NCBI RefSeq assembly: GCF_023159225.1
Contig: NC_063166.1
Location: forward strand, 50,517,649 to 50,581,648
DNA from: Perognathus longimembris pacificus
Taxonomy: Eukaryota; Chordata; Mammalia; Rodentia; Heteromyidae
Length of the DNA: 64,000 bases
Reading direction: 5' to 3'
Shown here: positions 41,596-52,305 of the stretch, piece after piece
Layout of the letters: the number at the start of each line of letters is the position of its first letter
Position numbering within the stretch: position 1 is the stretch's first letter
The notes under the pieces: model-generated
The model's input: only the letters and a program-made list of their open reading frames with translations
Database searches by the model: none
What the model was told of the DNA's origin: nothing
Translations under genes and position numbers: made by a program

Positions 41596-41900
41596 GGCTG
41601 GGAATATGGCCTAGTGGTAAAGTGCTTGTCTCATATATATGAGTTTGATTCCTCAGCACCACATATATAGAAAAAGCCAGAAGTGGCGCTGTGGCTCAAG
41701 TGTTAAGAGTGCTAGCCTTGAGAGAAAGAAGAAGAAGAAGAAGAAGAAGAAGAAGAAGAAGAAGAAGAAGAAGAAGAAGAAGAAGAAGAAGAAGAAGAAG
41801 AAGAAGAAGAAGAAGAAGGAGAAGAAGAAGCTGCCGCCACCAGGGACAGTGCTCAGGCCCTGAGTTCAAGGCCCAGGACTGGCCAAAAAAAAAAAAAAAA
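41596..41900 (+). mobile_element. IDL-Geo SINE disrupted by an internal (AAG)n expansion
   Basis: The IDL half starts 'GGGCTGGGAATATGGCC'. The Geo half is intact up to 'GTGCTAGCCTTGAG', then about 95 bp of (AAG)n (41727-41830) intervene before 'CAGGGACAGTGCTCAGG' resumes. The usual linker is 'AAAAAGAAGCC', so the expansion was seeded within the SINE. Poly-Lys and poly-Arg frames here are artefacts. Confidence 0.9.
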
Positions 41901-41919
41901 GAATATTATTAAATGCCTT

Positions 41920-42012
41920 TGTGGAAGGAGGAAGGAAGGGAGTGAGGAAGGGAAGGAAGTGAAGGAAGGAAGGAAGGAAGGGGAAAAGAAAAGAAAGGAA
42001 GGGAAGGGAAAT
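41920..42012. repeat. GGAA-rich purine tract
   Basis: Imperfect (GGAA)n/(GGGA)n sequence downstream of the SINE A tail. Confidence 0.8.
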
Positions 42013-42094
42013 GAAGGAATTAAAAAAAAAACTAGCTAAAGGATCCTTTCCTTTTCTCTTTCACCTTCCCTCTCCTCCTCCCCCCCACCCCCAC

Positions 42095-42237
42095 CAGACT
42101 AAGTCTTGCTCTATCAATCAGGCTGGTCTGGAATTTAGTATGTAGTCCACACTGGCCTCTAATTCATAATCCTCCTGCCACTACTTCCTATACATGGAGG
42201 TAACAGGTTTGTGCCAATATGCCTAGTTCTCTTCCAT
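42095..42237 (-). mobile_element. B1-like monomer
   Basis: 'CTTGCTCTATCAATCAGGC' and 'CACACTGGCCTCTAATTC' in reverse orientation, with an internal duplication-like stretch. Confidence 0.45.
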
Positions 42238-42252
42238 TTTTAAAGAATATTA

Positions 42253-42480
42253 CGCTGGTACTGGGGCTAGAACTCAGTGTCTGGGTACTGTACCTTAGAT
42301 TTTTACTCAAGGCTGGCACTTTATCACTTGCCACAGCTCCACTTTTGGCTTTTTGCTGGTTAATTAGGTAAATAAGAGTCTCACAAACATTCCTGCCCAG
42401 GCTGACTTCAAACTGTGATCCTCAAATCTCAGCCTTTTGAGTGGCTAGGATTGTAGCCATGAGACATCAGTGCCTAGCTC
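42253..42480 (-). mobile_element. 7SL/B1-Geo dimeric SINE
   Basis: 'GGGGCTAGAACTCAGTG' (Geo) and 'CCCAGGCTGACTTCAAAC' (7SL) in reverse orientation. Confidence 0.7.
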
Positions 42481-43940
42481 TTCCATGAAAAAAAAAATAT
42501 ACCTTTCAGAAGAAGATGCCACTTTAATAGGTAAATTTAAAATGTGCTATTTGTATCTTACTTAGGGATATTTACTGTTTATCAACTGGAACTTCCAGAG
42601 AACATAGCAGACCTCAGAACATGCCAGAGGTAGCCACAGCCTGTTTCCCTTGCCTCTAGGATGAATATCCTTGCTCAGTTATAGCTCCTAGTTCTCTAAT
42701 TGTTCCCAGAGGAACAAGGTCAAGGGGTAGGTGAGGGTTGTTTGGGAGTTGGAGAATTGCGTGATCTTGTAACCCACATATAAAATGTTTCATGAGTATA
42801 AGAAGAAGAAGAAGAAAAAAAAACTTGCTATGTAAGGGCCAAAGCTGCCCATGAACTATGAGTATACAAATGTCATGGGGAAAGTTAAGACGGGAAATAG
42901 TTTTGATTTTCATGAGAAGATATTTGGAACCACATGGGACTGAGATTGGGGCTTGCTCAGAACACAAACTGTCTGAGTTGCCCTTCCCTGGTCAGGTGAG
43001 CGCTCAATACTGAAAAAGGGAAGGTGTGAGGGTGCTGATTTCACTTGAGCAGTGTGAGGCAGCATCTTTACAGTCTTCATGAGAAGTGGAAAGATCCTGA
43101 AGCCAATCCTAGGTGACAGCATCTCCTGAAAGAAAATGATTTTCAACCATTGCATTGAGTATTCACAACAGATACTTTCTACATAGTCATCTAGTCCTGA
43201 CAAAATCCCGGAGTGGTAAGACTTATTGTACCCATTTTATGCAGGGGAAAAAAATCACAGCATGGAAAAGTTTAGGCCAAAGATAGCAAATAAGTCAGAC
43301 CAAGGTTCAAATCCGAGCTCTCTTGAATCAGAGCTGGCATCTTCATCTCTATACCCTATTGGCTGTCAGGTAAAATGGCCTATTGGGTAGTTACAAATAA
43401 AATACACATGCTAGCTTTTATAGAATAAACTGTCAGGATGATTTGAAAAATTACCACAGGATACCATGAACCCATGTATAGTTTCATTCTACAATTTTAG
43501 TACATAGGTATCCTACAGACCTACTGTGTGACAGCTCCTGTGATCCACACAGCAGGTAGAAAGCAAAGGCGCATCTTCATATCTGAATAGAGGTTTACCT
43601 GAAACCCAATTCCTCCTCCACCTTCCCCACCTGCCTTCCTTTATTGAATGGTGTGTGTGAATCAGGAAGCATCCATAAGAGTACCATCAACACTTTGTGT
43701 CCTGTCCAGCTCCTGACAGACAAAGCAACTGCAGGGACCATGAGGACTCATAATGAAACCAAGTCCCCAAAGCAGGCAATAGATCTTTAGTACAATCTTA
43801 CTTGGATAATGATCACAAAAGAATATAGAAAAGTAGCACCCCAAGAAAAAGGTTTTCCTTATAGAAAACAAGTCTTTGGCAGAAAGTCCAGTCTCTAGCC
43901 TTGGCTGTGTGTGTCTTCCTGGGTGTATTGTCTACTGCTG
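42481..43940. other. Unique or unrecognised intergenic DNA
   Basis: No gene, SINE or LTR recognised. The minus frames of 97 and 103 codons near 42656-43203 have no known features. Confidence 0.4.
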
Positions 43941-44366
43941 TGTTGGGGTCCATCTTCCCCCCTAGATGGAAGGGGCCTGAGGCACCTCCCCCAGCTGGGG
44001 AATGCGGCCTTTCCCTCCTCTCTACATTGGAATCCGGAGAAACCCGTCGGGCAAAGAGACCCCCGACTTAGCTGGCAGCCAGCCTGGCGCCTACCAGCCC
44101 CGCCCTGGTTTGGCGCGCTCAGAGTGACGTAGCCCCTTGGAGGTCAAGTGACCAGCCCCTTGGAGGTCACCTGACAGCTCGTGGCCTATGGGAATCCTGG
44201 CCAACCCCCTTCCCCTGATCATCTACCCTTGCCCCTCTCTCAATAAAGTTAGTTCGCTCTCAGAAGCTGACTCCGTGGTCTATGTACGTAGGTAGGAAAA
44301 CGGTCACATTGCCACGCGGGTCGCGCGCACGCCAGAACGGAGACGCCCCTACGTCTCACCCCAACA
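43941..44366 (+). mobile_element. Solo endogenous-retrovirus-type LTR, 426 bp
   Basis: It opens TGTTGGGGT and closes ACCCCAACA, a perfect 9-bp terminal inverted repeat with TG...CA ends. AATAAAG near 44241 and the following 'TTAGTTCGCTCTC' fit an R/U5 region. A 20-bp unit with 'AGCCCCTTGGAGGTCA' is directly duplicated at about 44131 and 44154, as in LTR enhancers. No coding region, primer-binding site or second LTR adjoins it, so it is a solo LTR. Class I (ERV1) is likely from its form. Confidence 0.8.
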
Positions 44367-44800
44367 GACCTGCAGGCCGAGGGTTGGGGGAGAGGACGAT
44401 ACGAGGATAATAAGAGAGAAAGGAATAAGCATTTGAGCCGGAGCAGAGAAAGCAGTCCCCACACTGCTGAATGCAGGAAGGGTTGTGACAACAGCATATC
44501 CCTGCTACGGAACCTGTACTGCTTGTACGGACTTTATTCTCGGAAGCAGAAGGACCCAGGCCAAGTAAAGCCCCTCTAATACTCCACACAGAGGGAGGTA
44601 CTGGAGTATGCAAGAAAGAAAGAGGTATGAGAATGTGGGGCTCCTTCCCTTCTAAGGAGGAGGCACATATACCAAGGAGGGCAGGGAAGGACAGGTACCT
44701 CAGAGAGCACACACTAAAGACTAGAGGAGAAAAGAGGAAAGGGACACAGGGGAGACAAAGGCACGATGTTCTACCTTCCAACCTGTTCCACAAAGCTCCC

Positions 44801-44968
44801 CCCTGGATTTCTTCTCTTCTTCTGGCCTCCTCCTTCTCCTCCTCCTCCCTGGATTTCTTCTCTTCTTCTGGCCTCCTCCTCCCCCTTCTCCTCCTCCTCC
44901 TCCTCCTCCTTCTCCTCCTCCTCCCCCTCCCTCCCCTCCCCCTCCCCTCCCCCTCCTCCTCCTCCTCT
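44801..44968. repeat. CTC-rich pyrimidine tract with a 46-bp tandem duplication
   Basis: The unit starting 'CCCTGGATTTCTTCTC' occurs at 44801 and again at 44847. (CTC)n then runs up to the tail of a reverse-oriented SINE. Confidence 0.85.
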
Positions 44969-45155
44969 TCTGGCTTGAACTCAGGGCCTGAGCACTGTCC
45001 CTGAGCCTCTTTGTGTTCAAGGCTAACGCTCTACCACTTGAGCCACAGCACCACTTCTAGTCATTTTCTATATATGTGGTGCTGAGGAATCAAACCTAGG
45101 ACTTCATGTATACGAGGCGAGCACTCTTGCCACTAGGCCATATTTCCAGCCTCCC
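44969..45155 (-). mobile_element. IDL-Geo dimeric SINE
   Basis: 'GGCTTGAACTCAGGGCC', linker 'CATTTTCTATATATGTGG' and IDL end 'CCATATTTCCAGCC'. Its A-rich tail has become the adjoining (GAG)n tract. Confidence 0.8.
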
Positions 45156-45637
45156 CCTTCGATTCCTACCCCTGCACCTTTGAAATTTCTAATCCCCCTG
45201 CCAAGTTCTCTATGGTGTCAGAAGAGAAGTAGTATTATTGAATTCATTTATGTTAACATGTAATGGTGGAACACAGTACCCCCAGAAAGAAAATGAAGGG
45301 AGAATTTCTTGGGTTGGATTCCTAGGTAAGGTCGTAAGAGTGTGATACAGGATAGTTCTGGGAAGCTTGCACAGGTGTGACCCCTGGCACAAAGGTCACA
45401 CCCAGGCTGTTACTGCACAGAAAGGCACCAGTAATGTGTGGGTGTGGGTGTGGGTTTGGAGAGGGTGAAGGTAGGGCAACAAGGCTGTTCCTGGGATGAG
45501 TGACATATTTCTTTTTTGGTATTGTTGAGTACAGAGTGTCTCAATCAATGCCCCCCTCTCATTATTCTCACCCATCCTTCCCAACACAACCCTCCCCTCA
45601 CTGTTTTTAATTTTGCAGAATATGTATTGAATTTTAC
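45156..45637. other. Unique intergenic DNA
   Basis: No feature recognised apart from a short GGGTGT run near 45437-45455. Confidence 0.4.
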
Positions 45638-45865
45638 CAGATGCTGGTGGCTAACCTGTAGTTCTAGCTTTTTAGGAGGCCGAGATCTGAGGATCCCAGT
45701 TCAAAGCCAGCCTGGGCAGGAAAGACCATGCGACTCTTACCTCCAGTTAACCACCAGAAAACTGGAAGTGATGCTATGGCTCAAAGTGATAGAGCACTAG
45801 CCTTGATCAAAAGAGCTTATGGAAGACAGTGAGGCCCTGAGTTCATGCCCCACAACCATAAACAA
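45638..45865 (+). mobile_element. 7SL/B1-Geo dimeric SINE
   Basis: 'AGATGCTGGTGGCTAACC' and 'TTAGGAGGCCGAGATCTGAG' begin it; 'GATGCTATGGCTCAAAG' marks the Geo half. Confidence 0.75.
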
Positions 45866-45892
45866 TATTCAATTTTTTTTGTCTAAATGTCC

Positions 45893-45990
45893 AAATGTGG
45901 GTGTCCCTCAAATGGTTAAGCACCAGCTGTGAGCCAAAAAGCTGCGTTAGAAAAAGGCTCTGAGTTAGAGCCTCAGTACTGGCAATAACA
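45893..45990 (+). mobile_element. Geo monomer fragment
   Basis: 'CCTCAAATGGTTAAGCACC' to 'GAGCCTCAGTACTGGC' is a diverged right monomer without a recognisable left half. Confidence 0.45.
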
Positions 45991-46129
45991 AAACAAAACA
46001 AAAAAGACCACAAAGAAAACCAACCAAAAAGAAAGAAAAATATCCTAAATGTTCTGCAGCAGAACAGTCTCTCAGGGCATTTAATTCACTATACCACTCA
46101 AAATGGAACAATTCTTTTTTTTTTTTTTT

Positions 46130-46216
46130 TGTCTTTTCTTTTTTTGGTACTGGGGATCAAACCCAGGACATTGCACTTGCTAGGCAAGCGCTTTGCCACT
46201 GAGCTACATCCCAAAC
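46130..46216 (-). mobile_element. ID-like SINE monomer
   Basis: 'GGTACTGGGGATCAAACCC' and 'GCCACTGAGCTACATCCC' in reverse orientation after a T-run. Confidence 0.65.
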
Positions 46217-46662
46217 CAAAATGGAACGATTCTTACATTTCTGTATCTCTGGTTCACACAAGAGGCAACTCTGAAGGAGACCCTACAGAGAATGGGGTTT
46301 TTCTTTGTGTGTATTTAATAAATATTCATTCTTCCCCTTTTCTCTGTTGAATAGGTCATCTCCTCTCTTTTCCACTGATGTTAGATTTGGCCATGACCTT
46401 GCATTGGCCAATGGAAAATAGGTTGAAATGTCAGTATCTCAGTTCCAAGCAGACATTTTCAGAGAGCCTAGGATTTATGCCAACACTTTGAACTCCTACC
46501 AATTTCCATGTCTGAGTATGGTGAAGGCAACCATTGCTCCTTTATCTGGGTCCTAGAATAAAAGACAAAGTAGTATAATGGCATAGCACAGCTGACTCAG
46601 ATGTGAAACCAAAAAAATATTTCTTGTAAATCACAGAACTTTAAGGATAATTTGTACAGCCA
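46217..46662. other. Unique intergenic DNA
   Basis: No gene or repeat recognised. Confidence 0.4.
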
Positions 46663-46858
46663 GGGTTGGGAATGTGGCTTAGCAGTAGAGTGCTTGCCTA
46701 GAATGAATGAAGCCCTGGATTCATTTTCTCAGCACCACATTACCAGAAAAAGCCGGAGTGGTGCTGTGGCTCAAGTGGCAGAGTGCTAGCCTTGAACAAA
46801 AGGAAGCCAGGGACAGTACTCAGGCCCTGAGTTCAAGCCCCAGGACTGGCAAAAAAAA
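46663..46858 (+). mobile_element. IDL-Geo dimeric SINE
   Basis: 'GGGTTGGGAATGTGGCTTAG' to 'CCCCAGGACTGGC' plus an A tail. 'AATTTGTACA' before and 'AATTGTACAAC' after look like an imperfect target duplication. Confidence 0.82.
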
Positions 46859-47432
46859 ATTGTACAACTACTTGGTTGCAGAAAAGATCAATAATGCAAT
46901 ATCCATGTAATTTTCATATAGCACTCCCCTTGAGTATGTATTTGTGTCTGTGTCTTGGGTAAGCGTTATATAAATCACTTTTAGGCCCCAAAGCAGAAGG
47001 TAGTATTTATTTTGGGTAAAGTTCTTTCCTATTTTCCTTCTAAAACCATTTTTCTAAGTTCTTCCTGCACAAGCAAGAGTTTAGAAAACACTTCGTATAT
47101 TGTTACTGGGGAAATATTCAGATTGAGATGTTAAATAGCCTGTTTAATGTTGTAAAGCATTGTTTTTATTAGAGACAGAGACCATATCCACAGAGGTTAT
47201 GAAGACTAAAACTGGCCTGTGGTTTCCTGGAACTTCAGACCCTGAACATAGAGAAAAAAGACAAAATGAAGTAATCTTCATTTCCACAACTGACATGTGT
47301 TGGACATCATAGTTAGCTCCACGAGGAAGTTCCATGTACAGTATCTTGCCCAATGTGCCAGAAGAAGGGAAAATTGTACCTAATATCTCAATTCATATCT
47401 TCCTTTTCTCTTCTTCAAAAGAAGGTTTGTAA
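46859..47432. other. Unique intergenic DNA
   Basis: No gene or repeat recognised. Confidence 0.4.
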
Positions 47433-47515
47433 TGGGGCTGCAGTAGAGGGCTTGTTCAGTAGATTGCTTGCCTACCATGCACCAGGCCTTGGGTTTGATC
47501 CCCAGCACTACAAAA
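47433..47515 (+). mobile_element. ID-like SINE monomer
   Basis: 'GGGGCTGCAGTAGAGGGC' with B-box-like 'GGGTTTGATCCCCAGC' and an A-rich (AAAC) tail. Confidence 0.65.
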
Positions 47516-47799
47516 GAAACAAACAAAACAAAAGAATGTTTGCAAGCATTTTGAGTTAGTTGTATTATTTGGGAGAAGAAATGTATTGCTTTGGGTCTAC
47601 TTTCTGTTTTGGGACAAAAGCCTTCTGGGAAAAATTGCCGCATTTAGAAAAACAATGAAGAGTCAGAAAAGATGCAAGCAGTGTCAGGTGACCCCGCTAC
47701 CCAGATGCCCTTGTAGAACTTGTTAGCATTCCTAAAATTCCTTGGAATGTGGAGTATAAGGCAGCAATAAAAAGCAAGTAAAGCAAAGTTATTATAGAC

Positions 47800-48008
47800 A
47801 TGAGTTGTATATCAATACTTACAAAACCATTTGGTGTAAACCAACTGTACAACTCATGGGGGGGAGAGGGAAACGAGGAGGGGAGAGATGGGAAAAAATG
47901 AGGGAGGGGGTAACAAGTTGGATAAGAAATGTACTCACTGCCTTACGCATGCATGAAACTGTAACCCCTCTGTACTTCACTTTGACAATAAAGAAAAATA
48001 AATAAACA
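47800..48008 (+). mobile_element. L1 3'-end fragment
   Basis: G/A-rich stretch, 'AGAAATGTACTCACTGCC', 'GTAACCCCTCTGTACTTC' and AATAAAG, the same order as in the larger L1 piece ending near 57000. Confidence 0.65.
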
Positions 48009-48839
48009 GATAATGAAATAAATAATTTAAAAAAGGGGGGGGAATGATGTCACTTTTGAGTGATTTAATTTCATTAACATGAAAAGAACCTTCCAGACCT
48101 AGTCCTCTCTTAAAGGACCCATGTCTCATACTACCTCAGTGGCAGCATTGCAGAAGGGATACATTCAAGCCATAGCAGTGAAACTGCCTGGAGAATTTTC
48201 TGATGGGAAGGAGGGAGAAGGGGCTTGTGGGAAAAAGACCCTTTCAATGCAATAAGAGAGACAGGGGGCTCATCTACATTGTTCAGCTTCACACAAACAC
48301 TGGGGGCCCTTTTGTTTAAAGATTCACAAATAAAGAAGAAAAAGCACAATGTACTGGAGATGTGGTTTAAATGGTACAGCCCAAACTCTAGTACTGGGAG
48401 TGAGAGGGAATAACCATCACAATGTCACTGCAGGTTCCAGTGAGAATGAAGCACTCTCCTTCTTCAAGGGAATTGGGATGATCCACTGTAACAGTGGAGC
48501 TGGATAGGCTTCAACTCTGCATCTGGAGAAGGTAAGGGCATTCAGAGAAAGCATAAGCATGCCTTGATGTTTTTTAATTGTACGGATGGGAAGTGTTAGG
48601 CTTGGGAGGATATGGGATAGCAGCAGTCCAGTCCAGCCTCCAGACCTTTGGCTTGTGCCTTTGAGAGTGAGATGCAGGCCTGGTTCCCCAGGACCCCCCT
48701 CTAGGTTCCCTCTTGAAGGCAGGTTGTCCTAGGCTTGAAACCAAATCTAAAATCAAAAACTTATCTGTGTTTGTGTAAAAATTTGGCCTCGGTGTCAAAT
48801 GGACAATTGCACAATCAAAAAATTTAACTGCTTAGAAAA
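48009..48839. other. Unrecognised DNA with a possible ID remnant
   Basis: 'ACTGGAGATGTGGTTTAAATG' (partly decayed, 48353-48400) could be an ID monomer. Nothing else is recognised. Confidence 0.35.
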
Positions 48840-50871
48840 TTAGCCCCAGTATTAATTGGATATGTACAATCACTGGCCTGAATGCAGTACTTGTGACCCC
48901 ATAATGTCGCAAGATGTAAATTTCTCCAATGGAATGGCACGTGGTCAGAAGTTCCCTGAGGATAAGCCTTTTTTCCTTCCTTGCTCTTGTCATTACCTTC
49001 TTCCTCTCTGTGGTTCAGATTTTCTTAGCTCAAACTCTCTCTTTCTCTCCTTGAGAGCACCCACATTTAGTTAGTGTGCCCCTTCCTTTCTGTTTGTCTG
49101 CTTGTCCACTTTCTTGTTTGCTTACTTAAAAAAAGCTCCACCAAGTTTCCTTACCATCATGACTTGTCCAGAAATTCACTATCTTGGCCACATGGTGGGT
49201 TTTCATCAACCTCCACTCTTCCACCAAGCTTACTCCCCCTCCCTTCTTGCAAGTGTTCCAAGGTCCATGCTAATGTGTCTCTTCACCAAAACTGTTTTAA
49301 AGGGTTTCTGGTCACCAAGACTTAACTGACTTCATAGGCCAAAAAGAAGAATTGGACAGTTTTAAACTCAAACTGCCAAGAAACCCATCAGACTTGTATG
49401 TGTACAAATGGCTGTCTGTTTCCCAGGTATGTAAGCTGCCTTGGATAAAAAGCTGACCATGGTTTCAATCTTAAGTAGTATACTACAGTGCTATAGTCAA
49501 TTAAAATTTAGCTAGATTGTTTAATCAGTTGCTGTTTCAAAACTCTCATCATGACCACTATTGAGTTTTGCCATTACAGATTTGATCTCTGAAGCACTTA
49601 GTCAGAACCACAGAGGGATAAAGAACTCTTGCAAATATTTATTGGTCAATCTTAACTTTTATTCTTAATAAGTTTCAGGTAAGCCCGGCTTAAAAACTAT
49701 TTCTATTGGGGCTGGGGATATAGCCTAGTGGCAAGAGTGCCTGCCTCGGATACACGAGGCCCTAGGTTCGATTCCCCAGCACCACATATACAGAAAAACG
49801 GCCAGAAGCGGCGCTGTGGCTCAAGTGGCAGAGTGCTAGCCTTGAGCGGGAAGAAGCCAGGGACAGTGCTCAGGCCCTGAGTCCAAGGCCCAGGACTGGC
49901 CAAAAAAAAAAAAAAAAAACTATTTCTATTGATCTCCTTGTTGCTTCAATTGGAAATAAAATGGGTCCATTGGCACTAACTCTCACTTGATTGGTCAATC
50001 ACAGCCCCTCTACTTTGGGATTCAGGCAACTGGGACATGCCATCTCAGCAATGAGCAAAAATGCCAAATGCACCATCATCCCTGCAAGGAAAAGAGACCT
50101 ACATGGACATCATTGAGGGATCACCCAGAGGCAGTTGGAAAAAATAGCACAGGTACAAGGGGATGGTGTCAGATCCTAAATGGAGTCACTTTGTGCTTTC
50201 CCTTTTAAAATTAACCAGAGCTGAGAGCTCAAAAGAAAGTAGCTAATAAGTATGCCTACCTAATGTTCATACCTGTCTTTCTTCTGACTGGACAGGAACG
50301 TATAGTAAGTCTTAGACTCAAGACAGTTTTTCTTGGCACCTTCCTGGGTCTCCCATCCATACTCTGTGGTACAGACATCAGTAGTCCAGTTACAGTCAAT
50401 GATCAAGGCCTCTTACTGGGCTCTTAACCACTCTACTCCAGCCCCAGCTTCTGACTGGTTATTTTTAACCAGTTCACAATGCTCTTCCTTACCCAGTCTC
50501 CCAGTATTACTTAGTCAAGAAGTGGTCAGGGATAGAACCCACCAACTCTAGGACCACCTTGAACACAGGAGATAGAAACTAGCCGAGTCACTGATTTTTT
50601 TCTTTTCCACACTAAATGGATGACTGCCCCTCTTTCTGCCATTTGTGGGCCCTCTAATAATATTCTTTTCTTATTGTTCAACCCCGGCCTCATAAGATTT
50701 CTTTCAGATTCATCCGAAGACAAATATGCGCATTCACCACCAAGGAACTCTTACTGCTGCCTTCTCCCAGACCAGAAACACCTCCACCTTCTACCCCTAA
50801 TGGTGATGCCCCTTCCCAGCAGGAACTAGCCAGAGAATCTGTGCCACTTTATAACCATCAAAAGGCTGGAA
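48840..50871 (+). mobile_element. Decayed internal region of a class I endogenous retrovirus (tentative)
   Basis: Remnants ordered 5' to 3' suggest an ERV1 interior. A frame near 48856-48970 has a W-P-x4-T-x-D-P pattern reminiscent of a gag matrix start. A Cys/His-rich stretch lies near 50020-50085. At about 50640-50800 a hydrophobic run followed by a basic stretch resembles the membrane-anchor end of an env TM subunit. A purine-rich 'AAAAGGCTGGAA' sits directly before the LTR start at 50872, where a polypurine tract belongs. Stops and frameshifts break all frames, and a SINE (49709-49914) interrupts it. It cannot encode a functional protein. The gag assignment is weak; the env tail plus LTR junction is the stronger part. 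Confidence 0.4.
49709..49914 (+). mobile_element. Young IDL-Geo SINE with perfect 17-bp target duplication
   Basis: The full dimer and A tail are flanked by 'AAAAACTATTTCTATTG' at 49692-49708 and 49915-49931 with no mismatch. The body is almost identical to the copies at 6607, 30215 and 54465. Confidence 0.93.
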
Positions 50872-51200
50872 TGTTAGGTTCACCTGGGAAAAAAATGGCC
50901 CCTTCCCCTTTGTTCTCTCTCTGTGGCCCTCTCTGGAAGACCCTGCCCAGCACTTGTAACACAGGTAATTGACATACCTGGGGCAGTGGGAGGTCGCCAG
51001 GTTCTGAGGTCACTTCTGAATCCACCTCAGCCACACCTTCTCCCTACCTTCTCCCTGAATATCCTCTGCCTGCCATAACTCCCTTTTCCCCTCTGATGCG
51101 GGCTGGTAGTTTGGTTCTACTAATAAACTTTTCTACCTGAACAACCATGTGGCAGTCTCCTTTCAGCAAATCGTTCAGGCAGGTCTTTTCAGGTATGACA
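50872..51200 (+). mobile_element. 3' LTR of the decayed ERV
   Basis: It starts TGTTAGGTTCACC right after a polypurine-like tract, has AATAAA near 51121-51126 and an R/U5-like stretch after it. The 3' end is not clear; 51200 is an estimate. Confidence 0.5.
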
Positions 51201-51441
51201 TGAAACCCAAAAATGTCCCACTAAAATGTCTGGTTGTCAATTTTCCTTCAGAATTATGCCAGTTTTTCCGTTATATATTTCAAGGCTATAATGTTAGGAG
51301 CATAACATTTCTAATTTTTATATGTTTCTTTTATCGTCATTCCTACTTACATTTTCCACTATTTTTCTTCCTTGTTGATATACCAGCTTTCCATTGGTCA
51401 ATATTTGCATGGTAAGTATTATTTTCCCTTTTCATATTATT
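51201..51441. other. AT-rich DNA, nothing recognised
   Basis: It lies between two LTRs. No feature beyond T-rich stretches is seen. Confidence 0.35.
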
Positions 51442-51473
51442 ATGTTCTGTGGTTATTTTGTTGTTGTTGTTCC

Positions 51474-52079
51474 TGTAATGTGGAGGTCAGATCTGGCCAG
51501 CGAAAGAGGGCAGAAGCTGACTCCATCTCCGCTATTTCCCCAGCCCCCCTGCTCAGAGGCCTGAGAAGATTCCCTGTCCCTGCAAACAATAGTGCCCAAC
51601 ACCCCTTAAATCAGCATGCTAATTCTTGATGGGCGTGCCTGGATTCCTACTGGAAGGGAAGCCTTATCCCCAGGTAATGGGTGTTCCTGAATCCCAAGAG
51701 ACAAGGGTGGGCATATGGCCTATAGGTTACTGAACCTGTCAAGTGCTTGGAATTGGGAGCTTCCTGTGACCCTGCCCCCTAGGGGCAGGCCAGCTCAGGC
51801 GCCATTAGGCCATACCATGTGTTTGAGTCTGGTGTCTGTCGTCCCCGTGGCGTCCCAATTCAGCTCTCTATTGGAGCTGAATTGGCTTGTTGGTACTTGG
51901 GAATCCTCCGGAAGTAAGTCTCTGTGCCACTGTTCTGTTCTGTGTTATATGTTTTTCTGAAACCTGGGACCAGTCCATCCAGAACTTCCCCAATAAATTC
52001 ATCTTTTTACTTAAGACTGTCTTTGAGTGGTGGACTCTTAGAGGGATGGGGGTTCCCCCCACCCTCAAACCCCATTTCA
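51474..52079 (+). mobile_element. Solo LTR (606 bp) inserted in the tail of a SINE
   Basis: The ends TGTAATGTGG and CCCCATTTCA form an 8/10 inverted repeat. AATAAAT near 51994 and the following 'TGAGTGGTGGACTCTTAGAG' are shared with the LTR at 60050. Short flanks GTTCC and GTTAC are a probable 5-bp target duplication with one mismatch. The 5' flank is the (GTT)n part of a SINE tail. Confidence 0.7.
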
Positions 52080-52083
52080 GTTA

Positions 52084-52289
52084 CTTTTTTTTTTTCCTTC
52101 CCATGCTGGGGCTTGAACTCAGGGCCTGAGCACTGTCCCTGGCTTCATTTTGCTCAAGGTTAGCACTCTGCAAACTTCAGCCACAGCGCCCACTTATGGC
52201 TTTTTCTGTATATGTGGTACTGAGGAATCAAACCTCGGGCTTCATGTATACCAGGCAAAGCACTCTTGCCACTAGGGCATATTCCCAGC
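52084..52289 (-). mobile_element. IDL-Geo SINE whose tail was split by an LTR
   Basis: The reverse-oriented dimer ends 'GCATATTCCCAGC' at 52289. Its 16-bp target duplication 'ATGTTCTGTGGTTATT' is at 52290-52305 and at 51442-51457, on the far side of the solo LTR. The SINE was therefore there first. Confidence 0.85.
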
Positions 52290-52305
52290 ATGTTCTGTGG
52301 TTATT

